DNA from: Palsa-504 sp050013055
GTDB lineage: Bacteria > Actinomycetota > Actinomycetes > Streptosporangiales > Streptosporangiaceae
DNA length: 14,913 bases
Direction of reading: 5' to 3'
Assembly: GCA_050013055.1 (NCBI GenBank)
Contig: JBEKGC010000122.1
Coordinates: 1-14,913, forward strand
Within the stretch, counting starts at the first letter, position 1. The number at the start of each line of letters is the position of its first letter. The translations under genes were made by a program, and so were the position numbers. Shown here one piece after another: positions 8,701 through 14,265 of the stretch. The notes under the pieces are model-generated. The model did not search any database, was not told the DNA's origin, and saw only the letters and a list, made by a program, of their open reading frames with translations.

Positions 8701-9273
8701 CAGCCTGGTCAGGTTGGCTTGCATCGCCTCAAGCTTGCGCAGCGCCTTTTCCTTGCGCTTGCGGTGCTTGAGCACGCCGGCCGCTTCCTCGATCAGGGCC
8801 CGCCTGGCCTCGGGTCCCGCGTGCAGGATCGCGTCGAGCTGACCCTGCCCGACGATCACGTGCATCTCCCGGCCCAGGCCGGAGTCGGACAGCAGATCCT
8901 GCACGTCGAGCAGGCGGCAGTGATCACCGTTGATGGCGTACTCGCTCTGCCCGGACCTGAACATCAGCCGGCTGATCGTGACCTCGGCGTACTCGATGGG
9001 CAGCGCGCCGTCGCTGTTGTCGATGGTCAGCGTCACCTCGGCCCGGCCGAGGGGGGCCCGCGAGGTGGTGCCGGCGAAGACGACGTCTTCCATCTTGCCG
9101 CCGCGCAAGGACTTGACGCCCTGCTCCCCCATCACCCAGGAAAGCGCGTCGACGATGTTGGATTTACCCGAACCGTTCGGCCCGACGACGCAGGTGATGC
9201 CGGGCTCGAGGCGCAGCGAGGTGGCGGAGGCGAACGACTTGAAGCCGCGCAAGGTGAGGCTCTTCAGGTACAC
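5701..9273 (-). CDS. smc: Chromosome segregation protein SMC
   Basis: SMC forms the ATPase core of the bacterial condensin SMC-ScpAB, which loads at ParB sites and extrudes and aligns chromosome arms. The 1190 residues show the complete architecture: N-terminal ATPase half with Walker A GPNGSGKSN (31-39) and Q-loop GQGQLDAIL (142-150); a long coiled coil rich in Ala, Glu and Arg; a hinge (about 510-655); the return coiled coil; and the C-terminal half with ABC signature LLSGGERSLT (1094-1103) and Walker B FYVLDE (1119-1124). The hinge holds an Ala/Pro/Ser-rich insert (about 572-596). The start is GTG at 9273, preceded by a strong GGAGGAGG Shine-Dalgarno about 9 nt upstream. It stands alone, with non-coding gaps of 367 bp upstream and 319 bp downstream. 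Identification is certain. Confidence 0.98.
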   Translation of the reverse strand: MYLKSLTLRGFKSFASATSLRLEPGITCVVGPNGSGKSNIVDALSWVMGEQGVKSLRGGKMEDVVFAGTTSRAPLGRAEVTLTIDNSDGALPIEYAEVTISRLMFRSGQSEYAINGDHCRLLDVQDLLSDSGLGREMHVIVGQGQLDAILHAGPEARRALIEEAAGVLKHRKRKEKALRKLEAMQANLTRLVDLTAELGRRLKPLGRQAEVARKAAVIQAELRDARLRLLADDYVTLAADLARDEADEAAAGARRAVLEQDLAQARAAEAELDQAAQQASATLARTQETWFALSSLAERLRGTQSLAAQRHRLLTEVSEPERPGRDPDELDRQAAELREEEDVLTTRLDAGREVLTAAIAQRAAVEAQLAATERQLAEGVRTAAARADRVARLRAQVGAADSRSVAAQEEMDRLEVSAAEAGQRAARAQAEYELLQELTGDRDEDRSGLAAAHAGAVEILSGYTERTKVLRAAERESARELAALRARADALAEAVRRGADASAALLADPARFGGVLGSFAARLKVAEGHEVAVAAALGTAAEAVAVTSLEAAAEILSTLRRDDAGSAGLVIATPSAPATSSAPPASAAPSAPAGAVRAATLVSGPDGLGEVAAELLRDVVVTADLAHAGRVVRENPGLTAVTRTGDVLGSYWAHGGGARPQSLLELRAAADEAAAGLAAAERRCDEAAGQLAAAAQAEEAARQSVADTLARRHEADAAAAEISGRLGRLAGAARAARDEAGRLDAAITAARLAAEKDLSKLEQLSNELDEAEAAAQEPAELPEEASWRREDLAERCVAARNAEMEARLEVRTAEERLRSIAGRADTLTATATAERQSRQQAARRRAQRATDAAVARAVSLGAGYAVEAAEQSVAAALARRAQAEAANAGGATELKAVRARVRTLAADLDTVVDTAHGTEIARATHRLRLAQLAEHALEEFGVETAALVAEYGPAVPVPVIGDEAALPSRYDRAVAERRLADAQRQLDRLGKVNPLALEEYEALTERHTFLATQLDDLRKTRRDLLTVVKEVDDRVQEVFASAYADTAREFEQLFGRLFPGGQGNLVLTEPDDMLATGIEIEARPPGKKVKRLSLLSGGERSLTAIAYLFAIFKARPSPFYVLDEVEAALDDTNLQRLLTVFEELRESSQLIIITHQRRTMECADALYGITMRGDGVSTVISQHLATRQPA
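7486..7560 (-). repeat. Low-complexity Ala/Pro/Ser insert in the SMC hinge
   Basis: Codons 572-596 of smc encode almost only Ala, Pro and Ser. The plus-strand 13-mer GGGGCAGACGGGG occurs at 7499-7511 and again at 7544-7556, 45 bp apart and in frame, which suggests expansion by slippage or unequal recombination. Confidence 0.7.
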
Positions 9274-9640
9274 GGGCGGGCCCCTCCTCCCGGCTGGCTG
9301 AGCTGTGCACCACGCACCTTACCGTCCCGCGACGCGCTGGAGGCGGAACTGCAGATGGATCGCGCGCCGCCGCCGGGCACGCCGCAACTCAGGGCCGGGG
9401 GCCAGCACGGGCAGGCCGGGTACCAGAAACGGGCACGGCCGAGCATGGCCGGACGCAGCCGGGTACCGTCAGGCACAGCCGGGCGCCGAAGGTCAGGGTC
9501 GGGCCTTCTGCGCCGATACCACCCCGTCAATGCCCGCGACAAACCGCATATCACGGGCGGGATAGACAGCGAAGAGGGGCGCCTGCACAGGCGCCCCTAA
9601 TTCGCTCGATGCCGTCTTGCCTCGTCCGCCAACGCTCGTC
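9274..9640. other. Intergenic region between the small coiled-coil gene and smc (367 bp)
   Basis: I find no credible gene; open frames here are composition artefacts, and the acylphosphatase gene often found at this place in actinobacteria is not recognisable. It holds a perfect hairpin (9575-9598) and a 10-bp direct repeat GCCGGGTACC at 9415-9424 and 9458-9467. Reading toward smc, TTGTCG (9542-9537), 17 bp, GTATCG (9519-9514) is a weak promoter candidate. Confidence 0.5.
9575..9598 (-). terminator. Perfect GC-rich hairpin, candidate terminator of the small coiled-coil gene
   Basis: AGGGGCGCCTG (9575-9585) and CAGGCGCCCCT (9588-9598) are fully complementary around two central bases. It lies 43 nt past the stop of the minus-strand small gene. 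No T tract flanks it on either strand, but the stem is very stable and no gene overlaps it. Confidence 0.6.
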
Positions 9641-9651
9641 TCAGACGAGCG
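9633..9651 (-). terminator. Hairpin whose loop is the stop codon of the small gene
   Basis: CGCTCGTC (9633-9640) and GACGAGCG (9644-9651) form an 8-bp stem; the 3-nt loop (9641-9643) is exactly the TGA stop of the minus-strand small coiled-coil gene. It may contribute to 3'-end stability or termination together with the hairpin at 9575-9598. Confidence 0.4.
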
Positions 9652-9832
9652 CGGGCTCGCGTTCCGCGACCAGCATGTTCTCGTGGGCCGCCTCAACCGT
9701 GAGCGAGTCATTCGCTTGCTGGAGCCGAACAAGCTCGGCTTCCAGGTCGCGTACTCGCTGCTGGAGGCGGCGCATCTCAGAAACGATGCGGGGATCGGGA
9801 CCGCCGACGTGGCCGAATAGAGCCTTCGCCAT
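9641..9832 (-). CDS. Small conserved coiled-coil protein of unknown function
   Basis: The 63-residue product starts MAKALFGHVGGPDPR, then a heptad-patterned helix (about 16-45: RIVSEMRRLQQRVRDLEAEL followed by VRLQQAND) and an acidic tail ending EREPALV. I recognise this as a type of small actinobacterial protein, without an assigned function, often seen near smc or mutM; this is from memory, not a search. The ATG at 9832 has GGAGGA 9 nt upstream; an in-frame start at 9904 would add 24 residues without family character and lacks a Shine-Dalgarno. There is no signal peptide or membrane segment. The coiled coil suggests a dimer. It is flanked by hairpins on both sides and appears monocistronic. 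A link to SMC or DNA repair would rest on position only. Confidence 0.85.
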   Translation of the reverse strand: MAKALFGHVGGPDPRIVSEMRRLQQRVRDLEAELVRLQQANDSLTVEAAHENMLVAEREPALV

Positions 9833-10091
9833 TGTAAAAGGTCCTCCACGCTGAGTGACCAGAGTGGGCACTTTACCTAACACGCGCGAGTTTCGCGCGC
9901 GCAACCAACGAGAACTAGTTTCTCACCTTGGCGTTTGCTGGTCAAGTTGCGTGCCTGCACCGGTCCAACCGATGTCTGCTTTACACCTTATCTTTGCTAA
10001 CAAACGTATTCCATTGTACCCGTTCAACGGGCCTGCCGCCCAGGATCCGGCGACCTTAACCCGCCCCGGACCAGTCCGGGTTACCCTTAGC
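9833..10091. promoter_or_regulatory. AT-rich upstream region of the small coiled-coil gene
   Basis: Bases about 9905-10020 are clearly richer in A+T than anything else in the window. On the minus strand TACAAT (10018-10013) is a perfect -10-like hexamer but lacks a good -35. Two dyads lie between it and the gene: GAGAA/TTCTC (9910-9914 and 9920-9924) and CGCGCGA/TCGCGCG (9883-9889 and 9893-9899). The pattern suggests a regulated promoter with a long leader; the exact site is not established. Confidence 0.4.
10057..10083 (-). terminator. Hairpin after mutM, candidate operon terminator
   Basis: CCCGGAC (10065-10071) pairs with GTCCGGG (10074-10080), and the wider arms TAACCCG (10057-10063) and CGGGTTA (10077-10083) offer an alternative pairing. 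The structure begins 9 to 12 nt after the mutM stop and would end the DUF177-rpmF-rnc-mutM transcript. There is no U tract. Confidence 0.55.
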
Positions 10092-10943
10092 TTACCAGCG
10101 GGCCCGGCGGGGCCTGGGCTGACAGCCAGGACAGCTGTACGCGGACCGGTTCATGAACGAGTCCCGCCGGACCTGGGTGTCGCACCGCGGGCACGGCAGG
10201 CCTTCCCGCCCGTAGACTGCGAGCGACCGCTCGAAGTACCCGCTCTCCCCGTTGACGTTGACGTACATCTCGTCGAACGAGGTGCCGCCCGCGGCCAGCG
10301 CCTCGCCGAGCACCTGGTGCACCGCGGTGAGCAGCCGGCTGATCTCCGGGCCGTTCAGGGTCTCGGTGGGCCTGGCCCAGTGCAGCCGGGCCCGCCAGAG
10401 CGCCTCGTCCGCGTAGATGTTGCCGATGCCGCTGACCAGCGACTGGTCGAGCAGCGCGCGCTTGACCCCGGTGTGGCGCTGGCGTAGCCGCTTGGCCAGC
10501 AGGACCGGGTCGAAGGCCGGCTCGAACGGGTCGGGGGCGATGTGCGCGATCGGGCCGGGAAGTTCGGCGCCGTCTCGGACCACGCACATGTGGCCGAACG
10601 TCCGCTGGTCGGTGAAGCGCAGGTCCGGACCCTCGTCTTTGAAGGTGAACCAGATCCTGACGTGCGGTGACAGCGGCCGGTCCGGCTCACCCACGAGCAG
10701 CTGCCCGCTCATGCCCAGATGCGCAAGCACGGCGTCCTCGCCGACCGACATCCACAGGTACTTGCCGCGGCGCCTGGCGCTGTCCAGGGTGCGTCCAGCC
10801 AGGGCGGTCTCGAACTCGGTGGCCCCGGCTGGCTGCCTGCGGACCGCACGGGGGTGCAGCACGTGGACGGCCTCGACGGGGCGGCCAAGCACATGACGTT
10901 CCAGGCCACGGCGGACCGTTTCGACCTCGGGCAGTTCGGGCAC
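10092..10943 (-). CDS. mutM: Formamidopyrimidine-DNA glycosylase (Fpg/MutM)
   Basis: MutM excises 8-oxoguanine and formamidopyrimidines and cleaves the abasic site by beta/delta elimination. The 283 residues have all key features: N-terminal PELPEVET, whose P2 is the Schiff-base nucleophile and E3 the acid; catalytic K61 in RRRGKYLW; the helix-two-turn-helix segment around SLVSGIGNIYADEALW; and the C-terminal zinc finger with cysteines 251, 254, 271 and 274 (CPRC...CPGC) and the conserved arginine before it (FMNRSAYSC). The GTG start at 10943 lies 3 nt after the rnc stop, with GGAGGC inside the rnc 3' end as its Shine-Dalgarno, so translation is probably coupled. It is the last gene of the DUF177-rpmF-rnc-mutM cluster. 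Confidence 0.98.
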   Translation of the reverse strand: MPELPEVETVRRGLERHVLGRPVEAVHVLHPRAVRRQPAGATEFETALAGRTLDSARRRGKYLWMSVGEDAVLAHLGMSGQLLVGEPDRPLSPHVRIWFTFKDEGPDLRFTDQRTFGHMCVVRDGAELPGPIAHIAPDPFEPAFDPVLLAKRLRQRHTGVKRALLDQSLVSGIGNIYADEALWRARLHWARPTETLNGPEISRLLTAVHQVLGEALAAGGTSFDEMYVNVNGESGYFERSLAVYGREGLPCPRCDTQVRRDSFMNRSAYSCPGCQPRPRRARW

Positions 10944-10946
10944 GGC

Positions 10947-11819
10947 TCACGCCTCCGGCGCGGGACCGGGTGCCTGCCCCTCGTCGTACGTGTCATCGCC
11001 GGGAGCCAGATCGCCGCCGGGAGCCAGATCGCCGGGAGCGGCCGTCAGGTCCGGGCCGGAGGCTGTGGGCTGGCCGGAGGCTGTGGGCTGGCCGCCCGCT
11101 TCGGCCGTGATCGCGTTCCAGGCCGCCTCGGCCGCCTGCTGCTCGGCGGCCTTCTTCGAGCGTCCCTGACCGGAGCCAAGGACCCGGCCGCCCACCCGGA
11201 CCACGGCGTGAAACGATTTCTGATGGTCCGGCCCGCTCTCCTCGACCTGGTACTCGGGGACGCCAAGCAGGTGGGCCGCGGTGAGCTCTTGCAGCGACGT
11301 CTTCCAGTCAAGCCCCGCGCCGAGCCGGGCCGACCGGGCGATGACCGGGTCGAACAGCCGGTGGACCAGCGTGCTGGCCTCGGCCAGGCCGCAGTCGATG
11401 TAGACCGCGCCGATGACCGCTTCCAGCGTGTCAGCCAGGATCGAGGCCTTGTTCCGGCCGCCGGTCACCTGCTCACCCCGGCCGAGCCGGACGTAGGAAC
11501 CCAGGTCGAGTTCCCTCGCCACCTCGGCGAGCGCGCCCATCTGGACGACGGCGGCCCGGAGCTTGGCCAGCTGGCCCTCAGGCAGGTTCGGGTAGCCACG
11601 GAACAGCGTGTCGGTCACGACGAGGCCGAGCACCGAATCGCCGAGAAACTCCAGCCGCTCGTTGGTGGGGGGGTTGGCGTTCTCGTACGCATACGACCGA
11701 TGCGTCAGCGCGCGCTCAAGCGACTCGGGCATGATCGGCACGTCTAGGACGTGCCTGAGATCAGCGGGATCTTTCCCGGCGTTCACACCGCCATCCCATG
11801 ACCGGCTCACGACGCCCAC
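10947..11819 (-). CDS. rnc: Ribonuclease III
   Basis: RNase III cuts double-stranded RNA in rRNA precursors and some mRNAs. With the GTG at 11819 the product has 290 residues: the signature NERLEFLGDSVL (53-64), second acidic cluster D130/E133 (ILADTLEAVIG), a double-stranded-RNA-binding domain (about 172-240, ending RSKKAAEQQAAEAAW), and an unusual repetitive tail (about 242-290). The start was chosen because AGGAGG lies exactly 5 nt upstream; the longer frame from ATG at 11849 (300 residues) lacks a Shine-Dalgarno, and its extra ten codons read through the AGGAGG itself. Catalytic residues are intact. Neighbours are rpmF 82 bp upstream and mutM 3 nt downstream. Confidence 0.96.
   Translation of the reverse strand: MGVVSRSWDGGVNAGKDPADLRHVLDVPIMPESLERALTHRSYAYENANPPTNERLEFLGDSVLGLVVTDTLFRGYPNLPEGQLAKLRAAVVQMGALAEVARELDLGSYVRLGRGEQVTGGRNKASILADTLEAVIGAVYIDCGLAEASTLVHRLFDPVIARSARLGAGLDWKTSLQELTAAHLLGVPEYQVEESGPDHQKSFHAVVRVGGRVLGSGQGRSKKAAEQQAAEAAWNAITAEAGGQPTASGQPTASGPDLTAAPGDLAPGGDLAPGDDTYDEGQAPGPAPEA
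10998..11039 (-). repeat. 18-bp tandem repeat, first array in the rnc tail
   Basis: The 18-bp unit GCCGGGAGCCAGATCGCC occupies 10998-11015 and again 11016-11033, with partial repetition to 11039. It encodes the GDLAPG repeats near the C terminus of RNase III. Confidence 0.85.
11054..11094 (-). repeat. 18-bp tandem repeat, second array in the rnc tail
   Basis: The 18-bp unit GGCCGGAGGCTGTGGGCT occupies 11054-11071 and 11072-11089 exactly, with a partial third copy to 11094. It encodes repeated GQPTAS in RNase III. Its sequence differs from the neighbouring array, so two independent 18-bp duplications lie within 100 bp. Confidence 0.85.
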
Positions 11820-11824
11820 CACGT

Positions 11825-11830
11825 CCTCCT
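11825..11830 (-). promoter_or_regulatory. Shine-Dalgarno that decides the rnc start
   Basis: AGGAGG on the minus strand lies 5 nt before GTG 11819. It falls inside the longer open frame that begins at ATG 11849, which favours the shorter RNase III. Confidence 0.7.
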
Positions 11831-11901
11831 CGTAGCATTCGCTGATCATGCCCGGCCGGGCGGGGCGATCAGCCTTCGCTCCGGCTCGGGCCGGTCAGCT
11901 C

Positions 11902-12078
11902 TCAGGACGGCGTGATGACCTGGCGCCGCCGGTACGTGCCGCACGTCGGGCAGGCCACGTGCGACAGCTTGGGTTCGTGACACTGGGGGCAGCTCACCAG
12001 CGCGGGCGCGGTGGCCTTCCACTGAGCACGCCGTGATCGGGTGTTGCTGCGGGACATCCTCCGCTTGGGAACCGCCAC
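11902..12078 (-). CDS. rpmF: 50S ribosomal protein L32, zinc-binding form
   Basis: L32 is a small protein of the large ribosomal subunit. The 58 residues begin MAVPKRRMSRSNTRSRRAQW (GTG start), as expected for the family, and carry a four-cysteine zinc ribbon (C30, C33, C43, C46), so this is the zinc-dependent C+ version rather than the zinc-free paralogue that many actinobacteria hold elsewhere under Zur control. AGGAGG lies 6 nt upstream, inside the last codons of DUF177. The DUF177 stop and the L32 start are separated by one base, so translation is very likely coupled. The DUF177-rpmF pair is conserved across bacteria. Confidence 0.97.
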   Translation of the reverse strand: MAVPKRRMSRSNTRSRRAQWKATAPALVSCPQCHEPKLSHVACPTCGTYRRRQVITPS

Positions 12079-12079
12079 G

Positions 12080-12796
12080 TCAGCCCTCCTGTATGTCTGT
12101 GGCGCGGGCGCGCCGGTCCGGTTGGTTGCCTATTTGGTCGTCGAGCTGCGGCTGGCCGTCGAGCTGCTTCAGGCCGGCCCACCTCGGGTCGGTCGCGTCC
12201 TCGTGCCCGTGGTCCGGGCCCGCCTCAGCCAGCGGCACGCCGCATTCGACGCACAGCCCGGGACAGTCGTCCCGGCATAGCGGTGACATCGGCAGCGCGA
12301 GCACAACCGCGTCACGGAAGGCCGGCTCCAAGTCGAGCAGGTCGCCGTCGAGGTAGCGCACCTCGTCGTCGAGCTCCTCGTCCTGATCGTGCCCTTCGCG
12401 CCAATCGTACTTTTCCCGCCGGTCATGGTCCCGCCGGTCATGCGGCCTGCGGGCCTCGTGGCTCCCGCGAGCGCCGCGCGGCCGCCCGTCATCGTATACG
12501 TAAAGCTCCTGGAAACTGGCCGTCAACGTCTCGGCCAGCGGGGCCAGGCACCTCGCGCACTCACCGGCGAGCGGGACGGTCCCGGACCCGGTGGCCAGAA
12601 CGCCCTCGGTAACCGCCTCGAACTTGACGTCGAGGACGACGTCAGCGCCCACCGGAACGTAGACGAGTTCGAGGCGCAGATCGTCGGGAGCCGGCACGGT
12701 CCGCGTCTGCGACAGCGCGGACCCCGCCTGACGGCTAAGAGAGCGCGTGTCGAAGACGAACGCGCCTCGGGGGGCATGTGTGCGTGTATTGGGCAT
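12080..12796 (-). CDS. YceD/DUF177 family protein
   Basis: DUF177 proteins are almost always encoded directly before rpmF and are linked to 23S rRNA or ribosome assembly in some bacteria and plants; the biochemical role in actinobacteria is not settled. The 238 residues start MPNTRTHAPRGAFVFDTRSL, the usual actinobacterial opening, then C80-x2-C83 (GECARCLAP) and C174, C178, C182 and C185 (CRDDCPGLCVEC), six cysteines that could bind metal. Two unusual parts are an Arg/Asp/His-rich insert (about 103-142, with HDRR repeats) and an extended polar C-terminal tail after about 210. The ATG start has a poor Shine-Dalgarno. It is the first gene of the cluster with rpmF, rnc and mutM. Confidence 0.93.
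   Translation of the reverse strand: MPNTRTHAPRGAFVFDTRSLSRQAGSALSQTRTVPAPDDLRLELVYVPVGADVVLDVKFEAVTEGVLATGSGTVPLAGECARCLAPLAETLTASFQELYVYDDGRPRGARGSHEARRPHDRRDHDRREKYDWREGHDQDEELDDEVRYLDGDLLDLEPAFRDAVVLALPMSPLCRDDCPGLCVECGVPLAEAGPDHGHEDATDPRWAGLKQLDGQPQLDDQIGNQPDRRARATDIQEG
12415..12442 (-). repeat. 13-bp direct repeat in the charged insert of DUF177
   Basis: CCCGCCGGTCATG occurs at 12415-12427 and 12430-12442, a 15-bp period that keeps frame and encodes the HDRR repeats. It marks slippage-type growth of the charged insert. Confidence 0.75.
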
Positions 12797-12838
12797 GGCG
12801 GTGTACTCGATGGATAACGGAGAAGAACCGAGCGCCCC

Positions 12839-12868
12839 AGCTTACCGGCGGCGCGCGGTAATCCCCAA
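12839..12868 (-). promoter_or_regulatory. Candidate promoter with overlapping dyad before DUF177-rpmF-rnc-mutM
   Basis: On the minus strand TTGGGG (12868-12863), 18 bp, TAAGCT (12844-12839) is a plausible sigma-70-type promoter about 43 bp before the DUF177 start. Within it lies the dyad TTACCG (12842-12847), 8 bases, CGGTAA (12856-12861), which could be an operator or, as RNA, a hairpin ending the coaD transcript about 50 nt past its stop. Confidence 0.3.
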
Positions 12869-12910
12869 CTTGACGGCGGCCCCCGGTATTCCGGCCCGGC
12901 CGCCCGCGTC

Positions 12911-13393
12911 CTAGTCTTCTTCGGCCAGGCGGTCCCGCAGCCGGGAAAGTACCGTCTCAGGGACCAGTCCGCTGACGTCTCCGCCGTACCTGGCGATCTC
13001 CTTGACCAGGCTCGACCGCAAGAACGAGTACAGCGGATTGGTGGTCATGAAGAGCGTCTCGACCTTCGCCATCCGGTAGTTCATCTGCGCCATCTGCATC
13101 TCGTACTCGAAGTCGCTGACGGCCCGCAGCCCCTTGATCACCGCGGTGATCCCGTTGGCCGCGCAGAAATCCACCATCAGGCCGTGAAAGCGGTCGATCC
13201 TGACGTTGGCATAGCGGCTGGTGACCTGACTCAGCATCTCGACGCGCTCGTCGACGGTGAACAGGCTGCGCTTGGTCACGTTGATCAGCACCGCGACGAT
13301 CACCTCGTCGTAGAGCCCGGCGGCGCGGCCGATGATGTCGAGGTGACCGTTGGTCACAGGATCAAAAGAACCCGGACAGACTACGCGTTGCAT
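12911..13393 (-). CDS. coaD: Phosphopantetheine adenylyltransferase
   Basis: CoaD transfers AMP from ATP to 4'-phosphopantetheine, the penultimate step of coenzyme A synthesis. The 160 residues match the family length: CPGSFDPVTNGHLD (6-19) with the T14-x-GH17 nucleotidyltransferase motif, K41, GLRAVSDFEYE (88-98) with R90, and YSFLRSSLVKEIA (122-134), where LRSS stands in place of the common ISSS. The ATG start at 13393 lies inside the end of rsmD (13-bp overlap) with an AGAGG Shine-Dalgarno in rsmD; an open frame continues upstream to 13603 but only as a shadow of rsmD. The overlap indicates cotranscription and coupled translation with rsmD. Confidence 0.97.
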   Translation of the reverse strand: MQRVVCPGSFDPVTNGHLDIIGRAAGLYDEVIVAVLINVTKRSLFTVDERVEMLSQVTSRYANVRIDRFHGLMVDFCAANGITAVIKGLRAVSDFEYEMQMAQMNYRMAKVETLFMTTNPLYSFLRSSLVKEIARYGGDVSGLVPETVLSRLRDRLAEED

Positions 13394-14043
13394 GCGGTCC
13401 CGTCCTCTCTGCTCCGACGTGAGAGCTTCAATGGGGTGGCTGACGGGGTTTCGGGGGTTTCCGGGGTCTCCGGGACGAGGCCGTACCAGAAGGTGGCTTC
13501 CCCGTACTTTCGCGCCCGGTCGGGCACGAAACCGGCTGGCCAGCGGGCCGGCCCGGATCGGGTGGCGCGCTCCACGATCACCAGGGCCCCGGGGGCCAGC
13601 CACCCCTCGCCCGCCAGCAGCGAGAGCACCCGGGATACCTCCGTGTCCGCCGTCGCGTACGGCGGATCGGCGAACACGACATCGTAGCGCCCAGTCGCGG
13701 GCGCCTGGTCCGGGCCGCGGGCGAGCACGCGTTCCACCCGGTCCGCGATCACCGTGGCGCCCGGCAGCCCGATCGCCCCGATGTTCTCCCTGATAACGCG
13801 GGCCGCACGGGCCCCGTGGTCGACGAGCAGCACGTGCTCCGCGCCACGGGACAGCGCCTCCAGGCCCACCGCGCCTGATCCCGCGTACAGGTCAAGCACT
13901 CGCTTACCGGCCAGCGAGCCCACGATCGAGGTGACGGTGGCGAACAAGCCCTCCCTGGCACGGTCGCTTGTCGGCCGGGTATCCCGTCCGTTCGGGACCA
14001 CCAGCCGACGCCCACCCGCCTCGCCGGCGATTACGCGAGCCAC
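13381..14043 (-). CDS. rsmD: 16S rRNA (guanine(966)-N2)-methyltransferase RsmD
   Basis: RsmD methylates G966 of 16S rRNA in the 30S subunit using S-adenosylmethionine. The 220 residues show the family N terminus MARVIAGEAGGRRL (GTG start at 14043), RPTSDRAREGLF (23-34), the SAM-binding motif DLYAGSGAVGLEALSRG (51-67), and the catalytic DPPY (126-129). The C terminus adds about 30 residues, including three PET units (191-199) encoded by a 9-bp repeat at 13444-13473, and overlaps coaD by 13 bp. The Shine-Dalgarno is unclear: AGGGG directly touches the GTG. No second start fits better. The rsmD-coaD pair is conserved in many bacteria. Confidence 0.96.
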   Translation of the reverse strand: MARVIAGEAGGRRLVVPNGRDTRPTSDRAREGLFATVTSIVGSLAGKRVLDLYAGSGAVGLEALSRGAEHVLLVDHGARAARVIRENIGAIGLPGATVIADRVERVLARGPDQAPATGRYDVVFADPPYATADTEVSRVLSLLAGEGWLAPGALVIVERATRSGPARWPAGFVPDRARKYGEATFWYGLVPETPETPETPSATPLKLSRRSREDGTACNA

Positions 14044-14265
14044 CCCCTAAGTGTGCACGCCCGCGCTTGGGTTAGGGGCGTGTCCTTGATCACGATGAGT
14101 TGTACCCCGCGGGATGGGTCAAAAGCCTTCGCCGGCGGCCCTTTTACTACGGGTGTAGGGGCTGGGGAGTGACGAGGCGGTGTTACTGAGCGTGCCGACG
14201 CCAGGCGTGGTGCCCGGTTCGGATGGTCCGGCGACGGCGCGCCGCCGTGACCAGGGAGGCACTCC

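Noticed and set aside
9264..9554. Minus-strand open frame (96 codons) overlapping the smc start
   Set aside because: It overlaps the smc ribosome binding site and start, has no family features, and has irregular composition (many Cys, Pro and Arg).
7687..9600. Long plus-strand open frame (637 codons) opposite smc
   Set aside because: It is antisense to the unambiguous SMC coding sequence, has no recognisable domain, and long antisense frames are expected at this GC content.
9833..9904. N-terminal extension of the small coiled-coil protein (24 residues)
   Set aside because: It would read through the GGAGGA Shine-Dalgarno that serves the ATG at 9832.
13394..13603. N-terminal extension of CoaD by 70 residues
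   Set aside because: The extension lies within rsmD in another frame and has no CoaD homology pattern; MQRVVCPGSFDP is the normal family start.
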